Shown here piece by piece: positions 51,730 through 59,901 of a DNA stretch of 64,000 bases. The stretch lies in contig JBBALI010000002.1 in NCBI GenBank assembly GCA_040403095.1, positions 118,096 through 182,095 on the forward strand, given 5' to 3'. Below the pieces are notes generated by a model. That model was not told the origin of the DNA, made no database searches, and saw only the letters and a program-made list of their open reading frames with translations. Origin of the DNA: JAQVCM01 sp040403095 (GTDB taxonomy: Bacteria > Bacteroidota > Bacteroidia > Flavobacteriales_D > Crocinitomicaceae). A program made the position numbers and the translations under genes. Position 1 is the stretch's first letter; every line of letters begins with the position of its first letter.

Positions 51730-53004
51730 ATGAGAGTTTTATTACTAGGGTCAGGAGGAAGAGAACATGCGTTGGCATGGAAAATGGCGAAAAGTTCGCA
51801 ATTGGATCAACTGTTTATCGCGCCGGGAAATGCAGGAACACGCAATCACGGGACGAATGTAGCTTTGAAACCGACTGATTTTGAAGGAATAAAAACGTTT
51901 GTGTTGGAAAATGATGTCAACATGGTTGTCGTTGGTCCTGAAGACCCTTTGGTAGCTGGAATTTATGACTTCTTTGTGGCTGATGCAGAATTGATGAAAG
52001 TACCTGTAATTGGTCCATCCAAAGCAGCAGCGCAATTGGAAGGAAGCAAAGATTTTGCGAAAGAATTCATGATGCGTCACAACATTCCAACTGCAAAATA
52101 TGCCACTTTTTCCAAAGACACTTTAGAGAAAGGATATAAGTTTTTGGAATCAATGAAAGCGCCTTATGTTCTGAAAGCAGACGGTTTGGCTGCAGGAAAA
52201 GGAGTTTTGATTTTAGAAACCTTGGACGAAGCCAAAAAAGAATTGAAAGCGATGTTGGCCGATGCTAAATTTGGTGATGCAAGTTCGCGCGTGGTCATCG
52301 AACAATTCTTGAAAGGCATTGAAATGTCCGCATTTGTGATTACAGATGGAGATTCATACAAAACCTTACCTGAAGCCAAAGATTACAAACGCATTGGTGA
52401 AGGCGACCAAGGATTGAATACAGGTGGAATGGGCGCTGTTTCTCCAGTTCCTTTTGCGGATGCGACTTTCAGAGATAAAATCGAAAATCAAATCATCATT
52501 CCAACAGTAAAAGGTTTGAAAGCAGAAGGATTGGTTTACAAAGGATTTATCTTTTTTGGAATCATCAACGTGAAAGGCGAACCTTATGTGATTGAATACA
52601 ATTGCCGCATGGGAGATCCTGAAACTGAAGTGGTAATTCCACGCTTAAAATCAGATTTATTGGATTTATTTGAAGGCGTTGCTTCCAATACGCTTTCTGA
52701 AAGAGACATTCAATTTGACGAAAGATCCGCTACCACAGTAATGATGGTTTCTGGCGGTTATCCTGAAGAATACGAAACGGGTAAAGTGATTTACGGATTG
52801 AATAGCGTAACAGACAGTTTGGTTTTCCACGCTGGAACAAGTGCTGACGGTCCTGCAATCATGTCGGCTGGAGGTCGTGTTTTAGCGGTAACTTCTTACG
52901 GAAAAAACATCGAAAACGCACTTCTGAGATCTTACGGAACGATTGAAAACATTGAATTCGAAAAGGCTTACTTTAGAAAAGATATTGGTTTTGATGTAGT
53001 TTGA
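51730..53004 (+). CDS. purD: Phosphoribosylamine-glycine ligase
   Basis: A 424-residue ATP-grasp enzyme that joins glycine to phosphoribosylamine, the product of the PurF-type enzyme at 1341. Motifs: VLLLGSGGREHALAWKM, VVVGPEDPLVAGI, VLKADGLAAGKGV, GDQGLNTGGMGAVSPVPF and YVIEYNCRMGDPETE. The length and order are normal. It is co-transcribed with purQ. Confidence 0.96.
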   Translation: MRVLLLGSGGREHALAWKMAKSSQLDQLFIAPGNAGTRNHGTNVALKPTDFEGIKTFVLENDVNMVVVGPEDPLVAGIYDFFVADAELMKVPVIGPSKAAAQLEGSKDFAKEFMMRHNIPTAKYATFSKDTLEKGYKFLESMKAPYVLKADGLAAGKGVLILETLDEAKKELKAMLADAKFGDASSRVVIEQFLKGIEMSAFVITDGDSYKTLPEAKDYKRIGEGDQGLNTGGMGAVSPVPFADATFRDKIENQIIIPTVKGLKAEGLVYKGFIFFGIINVKGEPYVIEYNCRMGDPETEVVIPRLKSDLLDLFEGVASNTLSERDIQFDERSATTVMMVSGGYPEEYETGKVIYGLNSVTDSLVFHAGTSADGPAIMSAGGRVLAVTSYGKNIENALLRSYGTIENIEFEKAYFRKDIGFDVV

Positions 53005-53055
53005 CAAAAAAAATGGAGTATTTACTTATCCTATTTGACAAGTAAATACTCCATT
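53005..53055 (-). terminator. Strong terminator after M1 aminopeptidase gene
   Basis: A perfect 16-bp stem (53012-53027 with 53040-53055, 12-base loop). On the minus strand a run of T (plus-strand A run 53005-53013) follows, so it ends the aminopeptidase transcript; it may also stop purD transcription, with no T run on that side. Confidence 0.85.
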
Positions 53056-53073
53056 AAAAATTGCCTTTTACGC

Positions 53074-55740
53074 CTATTTTTCAACATTAATCTCTGCATA
53101 AAAAACACTCAATTCATCCACAATTGCTTGCTGTTGCTTCAGTTTTTTACGCGCTTGATCTGCATACAATGGATCTTTGTTGGTTTCATAAGCCTTGATT
53201 TCCGCTTTCGTTTTTTCCATTTGATCGGAAACCATTTTAATCATGTAATCCACATTTTGTGGTAAAAACATGGTAATATAAATTCCACCATTTGCCAATT
53301 CTTTTTTATACAATCCCGGAGCTTTGGATTGAAGTTCAACAGATTGACGCGTCAAGTAAATGGTCATTGAATTCATGGCAAAAAGTGCATCTAAACCATT
53401 CAATTTATTTTCATTGACGATTTTTTCAAAAAATGCCATTTCTTTTTCTGTTCCTTGGCTTGCATACAATTGCGCAATTCCAGAAAGCATTTTAGAAGAA
53501 TTTTCAGTTTCCAATTTTTTGGCTTCAGTCATTGCTAAGTCAGGATTTGAGCTACTCAAAGCGCCTAAAGCTGCACTTAAAACAGAATAGGATTGGTCTT
53601 TGCCAATGATTGAAAGTGCTAATTTTTCCAATTCATCTGCGGTGATTTTATCTTGTAAAAATGTGATTGCTGTCGCTCTAACTGCCGATTTTGGGTCAGT
53701 CAACGCGATGTTTTTGACAATTTCGCTTGCCTGTGTTTTTGCTTCAGGAGATAATAAATTGGCCCTGTCAATCGCTAAATTTCTAATAGCCCAAAAAGGA
53801 TCTTTCAATGCATCTAAGACCATTTTTTCAGCCAATGTCGTCAATGGCTCTTCTTCAGCAATACCGAACAACAAAGCGTCTCTTCTATCAGCGTATCTCT
53901 TTCCTACATAGAATTGGTTTACATATTGTTGCATCGGTTTATCATCGGTCACATTCGCCAAAAGCATGTGTTGATTGTCAAAAATGATGGTTTTTACCGC
54001 ACCAGTGACAGGAAAGATAAAACTTGTACTTTGCTGTTCAAATACAATTGGGTGAAGTGTAACTCCCGCTTCATCGTGAATCGCGATTTCAATGGGCATT
54101 CTAAAGATAGTTCCGTTCAGCGTTTCTTGGTGAATAAATAATTCAACTTGGCTCGTTTCTTCATTCAATGATTGACTCACGCTGATCACTGGATGTCCTT
54201 CGTCCAAATACCATTGATTGAAAAACCAGTTTAAGTCTTGACCTGAAACTTCTTCAAAAGCCAAACGCAATTGGGTAAATTCCGCAGCTTTGAATTTATT
54301 GGTGTTCAAGTAATTTTTCAAACCTGCGAAAAATGCTTCATCACCCAAATGATTGCGCAACATGTGCAAAATTCTCCCGCCTTTGTTGTAAGAATGCGCA
54401 TCAAACATTTGTTCTTGATTGTCATATTCAAACCAAACCAAATCGTGCGTTGTTCCGTTGTCAGCACTTTGAAAATATCCATCCGCTTCTTTTTCTGCGT
54501 TGTAATCTGCTTCGTCAATTCCATATCTGAATTCGTCCCACAAGTACTGAGAATAGTTGGCGAAAGATTCGTTCAACGTCAAATTAGACCAAGATTCAGC
54601 AGTTACTAAATCTCCAAACCAATGGTGAAAAAGTTCGTGCGCAATCGTTGAATTGTCGTCGTCGTCTAATAACTCTCTTGCGTTTTTGTAAGCATAATCT
54701 CCAAAAACAACAGCACCAGTATTTTCCATCGCTCCTGAAACGTATTCTCTCACAACGATTTGACTGTATTTATCCCAAGGATATTCTACGCCAGTCAATT
54801 TCGAGAAAAATTCAATCATTTTCGGTGTTTCTCCAAAAATCGCTTTGGCTGATTGTTCCCAAGCTGGTTCAACATAGTAATTCACTTCCATTTTCGTTCC
54901 GTTTGGACGTGTATAGAAATCTTTCACCACTTTAAATTCACCAATTCCCATCATGAAAAGGTATGGAGCGTGTGGCAAATCTTGTTTCCAATAATCTGTT
55001 CTTGTTCCATCTGCATTTTTGATAGAACTCATTAATTTTCCGTTGGATAAAGTCGCAAATTTATTGTCAACCGTGATGTAAATTTCTTCTGTCGTTTTCA
55101 CGTTTGGCGCGTCAATCGTTGGAAACCAAACTGAACTCGCTTCTGTTTCCCCTTGCGTCCAAATTTGCGGCATTTTGTTCGGATCTTCTCCTTTCGGATT
55201 GATGAAATACAAACCTTTATCGCTTGTGATTGCTTCGCTTCCAGATGTTTTTCTTTCGTCAGGTTTGGCGATGTACTCAATGACGATGTTGTATTTGTCA
55301 TTTCTAGTGTACATTTTATCTAATTTGATGCGCAAATGATCGTCGGCGTATTTGAAATTCAAAGTTTGCGCACCAATGTTTATTTTTTTGATTTCCATTC
55401 CTTTGGCATCCAAAAACAAACTATCAGAAGCATAAAAATGAGGTTTTGCTGAGATCGTTGCTTTTCCATACATCCAAGATTTTGACCAATCAAAACTTAC
55501 TTCTAGTTTGGTGTGAATCAAATCGGTGTAAACAGTTTCTGCAGCCTGATAAACTGGTCGTTCATCTTGAACTAATTCATCGTAAGACTCATCATCAAAG
55601 TCATATTCTTCGTCGCCAGAGGTTTCGTTTACCATTTCTGTTTCACTGAAACTAATTTCAGAATCTTTTTTCTTATTTGTTCCACAAGAAGATAAAATAA
55701 CCAACCCGATAACAATGTAAATGCGATACATAAATTTCAT
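53074..55740 (-). CDS. M1-family metallo-aminopeptidase lipoprotein
   Basis: An 888-residue zinc aminopeptidase. The N-terminus is a lipoprotein signal (VILSSCG, Cys19), followed by an acidic linker. The M1 motifs are present: GAMEN in YVSGAMENTGAVVF (about 335) and HExxH(18)E in IAHELFHHWFGDL...LNESFANY (about 367-390). The C-terminal half (about 560-888) is helical, HEAT-like (DPKSAVRATAITFLQDKITADELEKLAL). It is likely anchored in the envelope and trims peptides from the N-terminus. ATG 55740 starts the signal peptide; it is divergent from the biotin carrier gene. Confidence 0.92.
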   Translation of the reverse strand: MKFMYRIYIVIGLVILSSCGTNKKKDSEISFSETEMVNETSGDEEYDFDDESYDELVQDERPVYQAAETVYTDLIHTKLEVSFDWSKSWMYGKATISAKPHFYASDSLFLDAKGMEIKKINIGAQTLNFKYADDHLRIKLDKMYTRNDKYNIVIEYIAKPDERKTSGSEAITSDKGLYFINPKGEDPNKMPQIWTQGETEASSVWFPTIDAPNVKTTEEIYITVDNKFATLSNGKLMSSIKNADGTRTDYWKQDLPHAPYLFMMGIGEFKVVKDFYTRPNGTKMEVNYYVEPAWEQSAKAIFGETPKMIEFFSKLTGVEYPWDKYSQIVVREYVSGAMENTGAVVFGDYAYKNARELLDDDDNSTIAHELFHHWFGDLVTAESWSNLTLNESFANYSQYLWDEFRYGIDEADYNAEKEADGYFQSADNGTTHDLVWFEYDNQEQMFDAHSYNKGGRILHMLRNHLGDEAFFAGLKNYLNTNKFKAAEFTQLRLAFEEVSGQDLNWFFNQWYLDEGHPVISVSQSLNEETSQVELFIHQETLNGTIFRMPIEIAIHDEAGVTLHPIVFEQQSTSFIFPVTGAVKTIIFDNQHMLLANVTDDKPMQQYVNQFYVGKRYADRRDALLFGIAEEEPLTTLAEKMVLDALKDPFWAIRNLAIDRANLLSPEAKTQASEIVKNIALTDPKSAVRATAITFLQDKITADELEKLALSIIGKDQSYSVLSAALGALSSSNPDLAMTEAKKLETENSSKMLSGIAQLYASQGTEKEMAFFEKIVNENKLNGLDALFAMNSMTIYLTRQSVELQSKAPGLYKKELANGGIYITMFLPQNVDYMIKMVSDQMEKTKAEIKAYETNKDPLYADQARKKLKQQQAIVDELSVFYAEINVEK

Positions 55741-55836
55741 TTTATAGGTCAAAGCTGAGAATTTTATTCTTTTTAAACAAGGAAATAATTCACAATGGCT
55801 GAAATGTTCGTAATATTGCAATATAAACAAGGACAA

Positions 55837-56304
55837 ATGGCAAATCAGAATTGGAAATTAGACGGAGAAAAGGTAGTTGTGAACCACCAAAGCAATGTTG
55901 TTTGGGAAGATGATCGTTTTTTCAGTGTTGAGCACAAAGGGCAAATTTTTCATGGCGAATTGATGGAAGAATCTTTGGAAGATCGAAAATTGAAAATCAA
56001 AATCAACCACCGTGAATTTGTCGTTTCCAAAGATGGTCCGCTGGATCAATTGATTTCTGAATTGGGCCTTGACAAAATCAAAGTGCGCAAATTGCAACAA
56101 TTGAAATCTCCGATGCCAGGAAGAATTGTTGGAATTGACGTGAAAGTAGGTGATGAAGTCGAAGTTGGAAATCCATTATTGACCTTAGAAGCCATGAAAA
56201 TGGAAAACGTCTTGAAATCTGAAGGCGTTGGAATTGTAAAATCCATCGAAATTCAAGCGGGAGATGTGGTTGATAAAGGTGCGGTTTTGATTTCTTTTGA
56301 GTAA
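55837..56304 (+). CDS. Biotin carboxyl carrier-like protein
   Basis: A 155-residue protein ending in a biotinyl domain (about 85-155): LKSPMPGRIVGIDVKVGDEVEVGNPLLTLEAMKMEN, with the biotin-accepting Lys121 in EAMKMEN. The N-terminal half (about 1-75) is a beta-rich extra domain seen in Bacteroidota acyl-CoA carboxylase biotin subunits. No carboxylase or carboxyltransferase gene is adjacent; the partners must lie elsewhere. ATG 55837 is chosen; an in-frame codon at 55795 would extend it by 14 residues with no family support. Confidence 0.87.
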   Translation: MANQNWKLDGEKVVVNHQSNVVWEDDRFFSVEHKGQIFHGELMEESLEDRKLKIKINHREFVVSKDGPLDQLISELGLDKIKVRKLQQLKSPMPGRIVGIDVKVGDEVEVGNPLLTLEAMKMENVLKSEGVGIVKSIEIQAGDVVDKGAVLISFE

Positions 56305-56365
56305 GAGATATTAAGATATTAAGATATTAGGATATTAGGATATTAGGATTTTAGGATTTTGTTTC
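56305..56365. repeat. ATATTAGGAT tandem repeat
   Basis: About six imperfect copies of a 9-10 base unit (GATATTAAGA/GATATTAGGA/GATTTTAGGA). A similar unit occurs once or twice near 11805. Confidence 0.75.
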
Positions 56366-56460
56366 CCCCTTTGGAGGAGAAAAAGCGATAGCTTTTGAAG
56401 ACTCAGCGAAAGCGCTAGGATTAAGGGGGAGGAAAAGACCAACAAAATCGACCAACGAAG
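56366..56460. repeat. Palindromic intergenic element
   Basis: Outer arms TTCCCCCTTT and AAGGGGGAGGAA flank an inner AAAAGC/GCTTTT hairpin and the CGCTAGGATT segment. The right end holds CCAACGAAGTGAG, the reverse complement of a motif in the block at 11895-11925, which suggests a composite dispersed repeat. No gene. Confidence 0.55.
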
Positions 56461-56465
56461 TGAGT

Positions 56466-57113
56466 TCAATAACTCAAAATCGGATTGTTGATTTTCTCAA
56501 TTCCAATACTTGTGACAGCACCGTGACCGGAATAGACTAGCGTTTCTTCGGGCAATTGAAACATTTTCTCTAGGATTGTTTTTTTCAAAATTTCCAAGCT
56601 TCCTCCAGGTAAATCGTACCGACCAAAACTGCCTTGAAACAAAATATCTCCGCTCAAAACAAATTCATTTTCGGGATTGTAAAATGCCACATGTCCGGGC
56701 GCGTGTCCGGGACCAAAAATTACATCCAACTCAATGCCGCCGAAGGTCAATTTATCGCCTTCTTCCACAAATTTAGTTGGTTCTGGTGATGCTTCATAAG
56801 CTTCCATTCCGTATAAATTCGCTGAATATTGCACCATTCCCAATGTGGGCAAATCTAATTTGTGGGCGTACAAATCAACTTCAAAATTGCGCATGATGAA
56901 AGCATTTCCCATCACATGATCGATGTGACAATGGGTGTTCAACAAGGCCAAAGGTTCTAATTCATTTTCTTGAATGTAATCCAAAAAGAATTGTTGTTCT
57001 TCCCTCGTATAACAGCCCGGATCGACAATCACGGCTTCTTTCTGTTCGTTGAAAACGATGTAAGAATTTTCCTGAAAAGGATTGTACGTAAAACCTTGAA
57101 CTGTTAATTTCAT
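56466..57113 (-). CDS. Metallo-beta-lactamase-fold hydrolase (glyoxalase II-like)
   Basis: A 215-residue protein with the MBL motif THCHIDH (HxHxDH), downstream GPGHAPGHVAFYNPEN, SGDILFQGSFGRYDLPGG and VYSGHGAVT that supply the remaining metal ligands. It fits the glyoxalase II/persulfide dioxygenase-like group of hydrolases. The substrate is not known. ATG 57113 gives the family N-terminus MKLTVQGFTYNPFQENSYIVF; the upstream open frame runs into the repeat and is rejected. Confidence 0.9.
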   Translation of the reverse strand: MKLTVQGFTYNPFQENSYIVFNEQKEAVIVDPGCYTREEQQFFLDYIQENELEPLALLNTHCHIDHVMGNAFIMRNFEVDLYAHKLDLPTLGMVQYSANLYGMEAYEASPEPTKFVEEGDKLTFGGIELDVIFGPGHAPGHVAFYNPENEFVLSGDILFQGSFGRYDLPGGSLEILKKTILEKMFQLPEETLVYSGHGAVTSIGIEKINNPILSY

Positions 57114-57181
57114 AATGAATTTTTTGCTGTCGTAAAAGTACGAATTAATGGCTGTTTTTGGTTTTATTGCAGCTGGAATTT

Positions 57182-57366
57182 CAGTGCAAACGCATTTCAC
57201 TTTAATAAAATCAAAATAGCTCCATAGGAGCGACATGTTTGTAACGACGGATGCAATCCGTCGAACAAACAAATACATGAATTCTTTTTTTGGCATGTAT
57301 TTTTGTATAAAAATCATGACAAAAAACCTTTGTTCGAAAAATTAGTTTTTAAATGCGTTTGCTCAG
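57182..57366 (+). repeat. MITE-like element, copy 2
   Basis: About 185 bases with perfect 12-bp inverted ends (GCAAACGCATTT at 57186-57197; AAATGCGTTTGC at 57351-57362) and a TCAG flank on each side (57181-57184 and 57363-57366) that may be a target duplication. It shares with copy 1 the GCTCC/GGAGC hairpin and a long stem tipped by CGACGGAT/ATCCGTCG (57245-57263). It lies upstream of the metallo-hydrolase and lipoprotein genes in a 374-base gap. No gene within. Confidence 0.85.
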
Positions 57367-57429
57367 GGTAAAACTTAATGAATTTTTGCCGAGGATTGAT
57401 TTTAACAATCCTTGATTTAGGCATTATCT

Positions 57430-57456
57430 TTGTTTAGCGAGTTTTGATTACTTTTG
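57430..57456 (+). promoter_or_regulatory. Promoter of lipoprotein gene
   Basis: TTG (57430-57432), 16-base spacer, TACTTTTG (57449-57456). ATG 57488 follows after 31 bases. Confidence 0.55.
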
Positions 57457-57487
57457 TCACAATTGAAAAAGTCTAAAATTCTTTAAA

Positions 57488-58027
57488 ATGAAAAAGATCA
57501 CATTTATTCTGCTTGCTGTTTTAAGTTTGACTGTTGTCAGCTGTAGCAAACGCATCGCGTACACAGAAGAAATTCGCAAGGAATACGATTTGAATGCTGA
57601 AAATTTGAAGAAAGTACAATTTTATACTTCTTCTCAAATTATTTTGCAAAGAAGTACAACCAACGGTTCGCAAGAAATTTCTGCTGATGGAAAATTGGTT
57701 CAAAACCAAAAAAATGAAGAAGATCGATTGATTATCAATCCAAGTACAAAATGTATTTTCGAAAAATATGGCGATAAAGGAGAAGTTTTCATTCGTTTTG
57801 AAGTTGGACAAGGAAAAACGTTGAAATTTGCGGTTCGTCAAAACCAAGCGAATGGACGTTTTTATTTAGATGCCAATTGGAAATCTGACAAAGGAGGAGA
57901 AGTGCAATACGGAAATCAAACGTATTATGCCAATTCAGCTTCAGGAAATACTTTCTTAATGGTTTCAATTCAAAAATTGAAGAAAACCAAACGCAAAGAC
58001 CGCGTGGTGAAAGGGATTAAAGTTTAA
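57488..58027 (+). CDS. Putative lipoprotein, unknown function
   Basis: A 179-residue protein with lipoprotein signal (LTVVSCSK, Cys19). The mature part is beta-rich: IRKEYDLNAENLKKVQFYTSSQIILQR, INPSTKCIFEKYGDKGEVFIRFEVGQGKTLKFAV and GGEVQYGNQTYYANSASGNTFLMVSIQKLKK. No named family is recognised; similar proteins are common in Bacteroidota. It has a clear promoter and terminator, so it is a single-gene unit. Confidence 0.8.
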   Translation: MKKITFILLAVLSLTVVSCSKRIAYTEEIRKEYDLNAENLKKVQFYTSSQIILQRSTTNGSQEISADGKLVQNQKNEEDRLIINPSTKCIFEKYGDKGEVFIRFEVGQGKTLKFAVRQNQANGRFYLDANWKSDKGGEVQYGNQTYYANSASGNTFLMVSIQKLKKTKRKDRVVKGIKV

Positions 58028-58048
58028 GATAAACTGAAATAGAATAAG

Positions 58049-58086
58049 AAAAACCGAAGATGAGTGGATTGTCTTCGGTTTTTTTT
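58049..58086 (+). terminator. Terminator after lipoprotein gene
   Basis: AAAAACCGAAGA (58049-58060) pairs with TCTTCGGTTTTT (58072-58083), followed by T residues. Confidence 0.9.
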
Positions 58087-58111
58087 GTTGTAATATTTCT
58101 AGAATTTAAAA

Positions 58112-58618
58112 CTAGTGCTGTTTTATTGCAATTTGTTTTTCTATTCTATCAACATAAGGAACCATTTCTTGCAACCACCAGGGTGTGTTGTGCATTTCAA
58201 AACACAATCTTATCGTGTCATTTCGCCAAAAGTTATCATAAACAATGTCTTCTTTCGAATACATGGAATATGATTTATTATTTTTTCCTTTAGTGGGAAA
58301 TGGAGAACTAACACCAATAAATTTTTCATCCACATAGTCATAATTATTGTCAGTATTTTGATGTGTACTAAAATTGAAGTTGTTATTAAAATTTTTAAAA
58401 CGTATTGAATCTAGTTCATTATTTTGGCGTACCACATACTCTAAATCCATTTCATATAAAAAAACTAAGTTGCTGTCATAAACATTATAGTGTCCCGATA
58501 TCCGCTCATAGATGAGTTTTTTTTCCACAGGATTTACTGGTACCTTGTCTTTTTTACAAGAAAGAATTAGTGAAAACAAAAGAGCAAAATAAAAAGTACA
58601 TTTGAAGATTTGTATCAT
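58112..58618 (-). CDS. Putative lipoprotein, orphan
   Basis: A 168-residue protein with a lipoprotein signal (LFSLILSCKK, Cys21) and a mature part with no recognised family (GHYNVYDSNLVFLYEMDLEYVV; FNNNFNFSTHQNTDNNYDY). It is rich in Asn and Asp. Its ATG overlaps (ATGA) the stop of an upstream T9SS sorting-domain remnant, so it was once the second gene of a secreted-protein operon. It may be a recently orphaned gene. Confidence 0.7.
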   Translation of the reverse strand: MIQIFKCTFYFALLFSLILSCKKDKVPVNPVEKKLIYERISGHYNVYDSNLVFLYEMDLEYVVRQNNELDSIRFKNFNNNFNFSTHQNTDNNYDYVDEKFIGVSSPFPTKGKNNKSYSMYSKEDIVYDNFWRNDTIRLCFEMHNTPWWLQEMVPYVDRIEKQIAIKQH

Positions 58619-58815
58619 AGTTTAATGAATTTTTTAACAATATAATTGTCGTCTTTGTAAATTCTGCAATAGTAAGTGCCAGCAGTTAAACGAGTGACAT
58701 CAAATGAACGTTGTATAAGTTGTTCTTTTTTGGTAATCATATTGCCACGTGCATCAAAAAGCTGAAAAATATTGCAATTGATAATCTTAATTTCATCCGT
58801 TAGGCCCCAAATAAT
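58615..58815 (-). pseudogene. Remnant of a T9SS cargo gene (C-terminal sorting domain)
   Basis: An open frame of about 66 codons with no start codon near its beginning, preceded in frame by TGA (58816-58818). The end reads IFQLFDARGNMI...RSFDVTRLTAGTYYCRIYKDDNYIVKKFIKL, which is the last two-thirds of a type A T9SS sorting domain. The passenger and signal peptide are gone. The stop overlaps the lipoprotein start. The 162 bases beyond (58816-58977) show no other coding remains. Confidence 0.75.
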
Positions 58816-58977
58816 TCAAACAAATATATTCAATCTAATAACTCAACAATGTAGAAATGAATAAAAAAGTCAAATGAACGAATAAGTTAAGCTGTTCAAT
58901 TATAATTCCAAATTTCTCCTTTGATATTAAAAAACTACAACTTCCCAAATCCAAAAATAAAACCTAATTTCGTTCCC

Positions 58978-59901
58978 ATGTTTTCAAAGTATAAATACTA
59001 CATCTTACTACACATCACCATTTTCATTTGGGGTTTTACGGGGATTTTAGGCAAGCTGATTCATCTTGAAGCAATTAATATTGTTTGGTTCAGGATTTTA
59101 ATCGCTTTTTTATCTTTGATTGTCGGACTTTGGCTGCTGAAACTGCCCATCAAAATTCAAAACAAAAAACAGTTTTGGGCAACCTTGGGTGTGGGCGTTT
59201 TTGTGACTTTGCATTGGCTCACTTTTTACCAATCGATACAACTTTCAACGGCTTCTTTGGGCGTTTTGTGTTTGTCAACTACCACATTGCATGTCACTTG
59301 GCTTGAACCTTTGGTGATGAAACGCAAATTTTCTTGGTTAGAATTTTCGATGGGCGTTGTAGTGATTTTCGGAATTTACATCGTTTCTGATGATTTCAAA
59401 GGCAAAGAATTAGAAGCCTTGGCTTTTGGTTTGACTTCCGCTTTGTGTGCAGCACTTTTTTCAGTTTTCAATGCGCGCTTGGCCAAAGATGGCGTTCCTG
59501 CGTCTGCATTGACCATTCATGAAATGGGCGTCGGTCTCGTTTTTATGACCATTGTGATGTTGGCGACAAATAAAATCCATGCGGAAATGTTTGTCATGCG
59601 TTGGGAAGATTTGGCTTGGTTGCTGTTTTTGGGAATCATTTGCACTTCCATCGCTTTCTTGACAACCATCGAAGTGGTGAAAAAACTGGGTGCGTTTACG
59701 GTCACATTGAGTATCAATCTGGAACCTGTTTACACGATTATTTTGGCGATTTTATTGCTGAAAGAAAACAAAAAACTGGACAATAGTTTTTACATCGGTG
59801 CTACGCTTATCATCTTCGTTGTGCTTGCCAATGCGGTGATCAAGAATTATCTTTCGAAACGAACTTCTTCGAAAATTTTGCAAAGTGAGACGGGTCATTG
59901 A
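58978..59901 (+). CDS. EamA/DMT-family transporter
   Basis: A 307-residue membrane protein with ten predicted helices and two EamA repeats: HITIFIWGFTGILGKLIHLEAINIVWFRILIA at the start, and FLTTIEVVKKLGAFTVTLSINLEPVYTIILAILLLKENK in the second half. These transporters export amino acids or other metabolites; the substrate is unknown. ATG 58978 matches the family start. Its 3' end overlaps the convergent AraC gene by 62 bases. Confidence 0.9.
   Translation: MFSKYKYYILLHITIFIWGFTGILGKLIHLEAINIVWFRILIAFLSLIVGLWLLKLPIKIQNKKQFWATLGVGVFVTLHWLTFYQSIQLSTASLGVLCLSTTTLHVTWLEPLVMKRKFSWLEFSMGVVVIFGIYIVSDDFKGKELEALAFGLTSALCAALFSVFNARLAKDGVPASALTIHEMGVGLVFMTIVMLATNKIHAEMFVMRWEDLAWLLFLGIICTSIAFLTTIEVVKKLGAFTVTLSINLEPVYTIILAILLLKENKKLDNSFYIGATLIIFVVLANAVIKNYLSKRTSSKILQSETGH

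Noticed and set aside
56305..56365. Possible CRISPR array or origin iterons
   Set aside because: The units are 9-10 bases and contiguous, without spacers, and no replication gene is near; treated as a simple tandem repeat.
59840..59901. Frameshift in the AraC or EamA gene
   Set aside because: Both frames run cleanly to their stops with intact domain motifs; the short AraC end alone is not proof.
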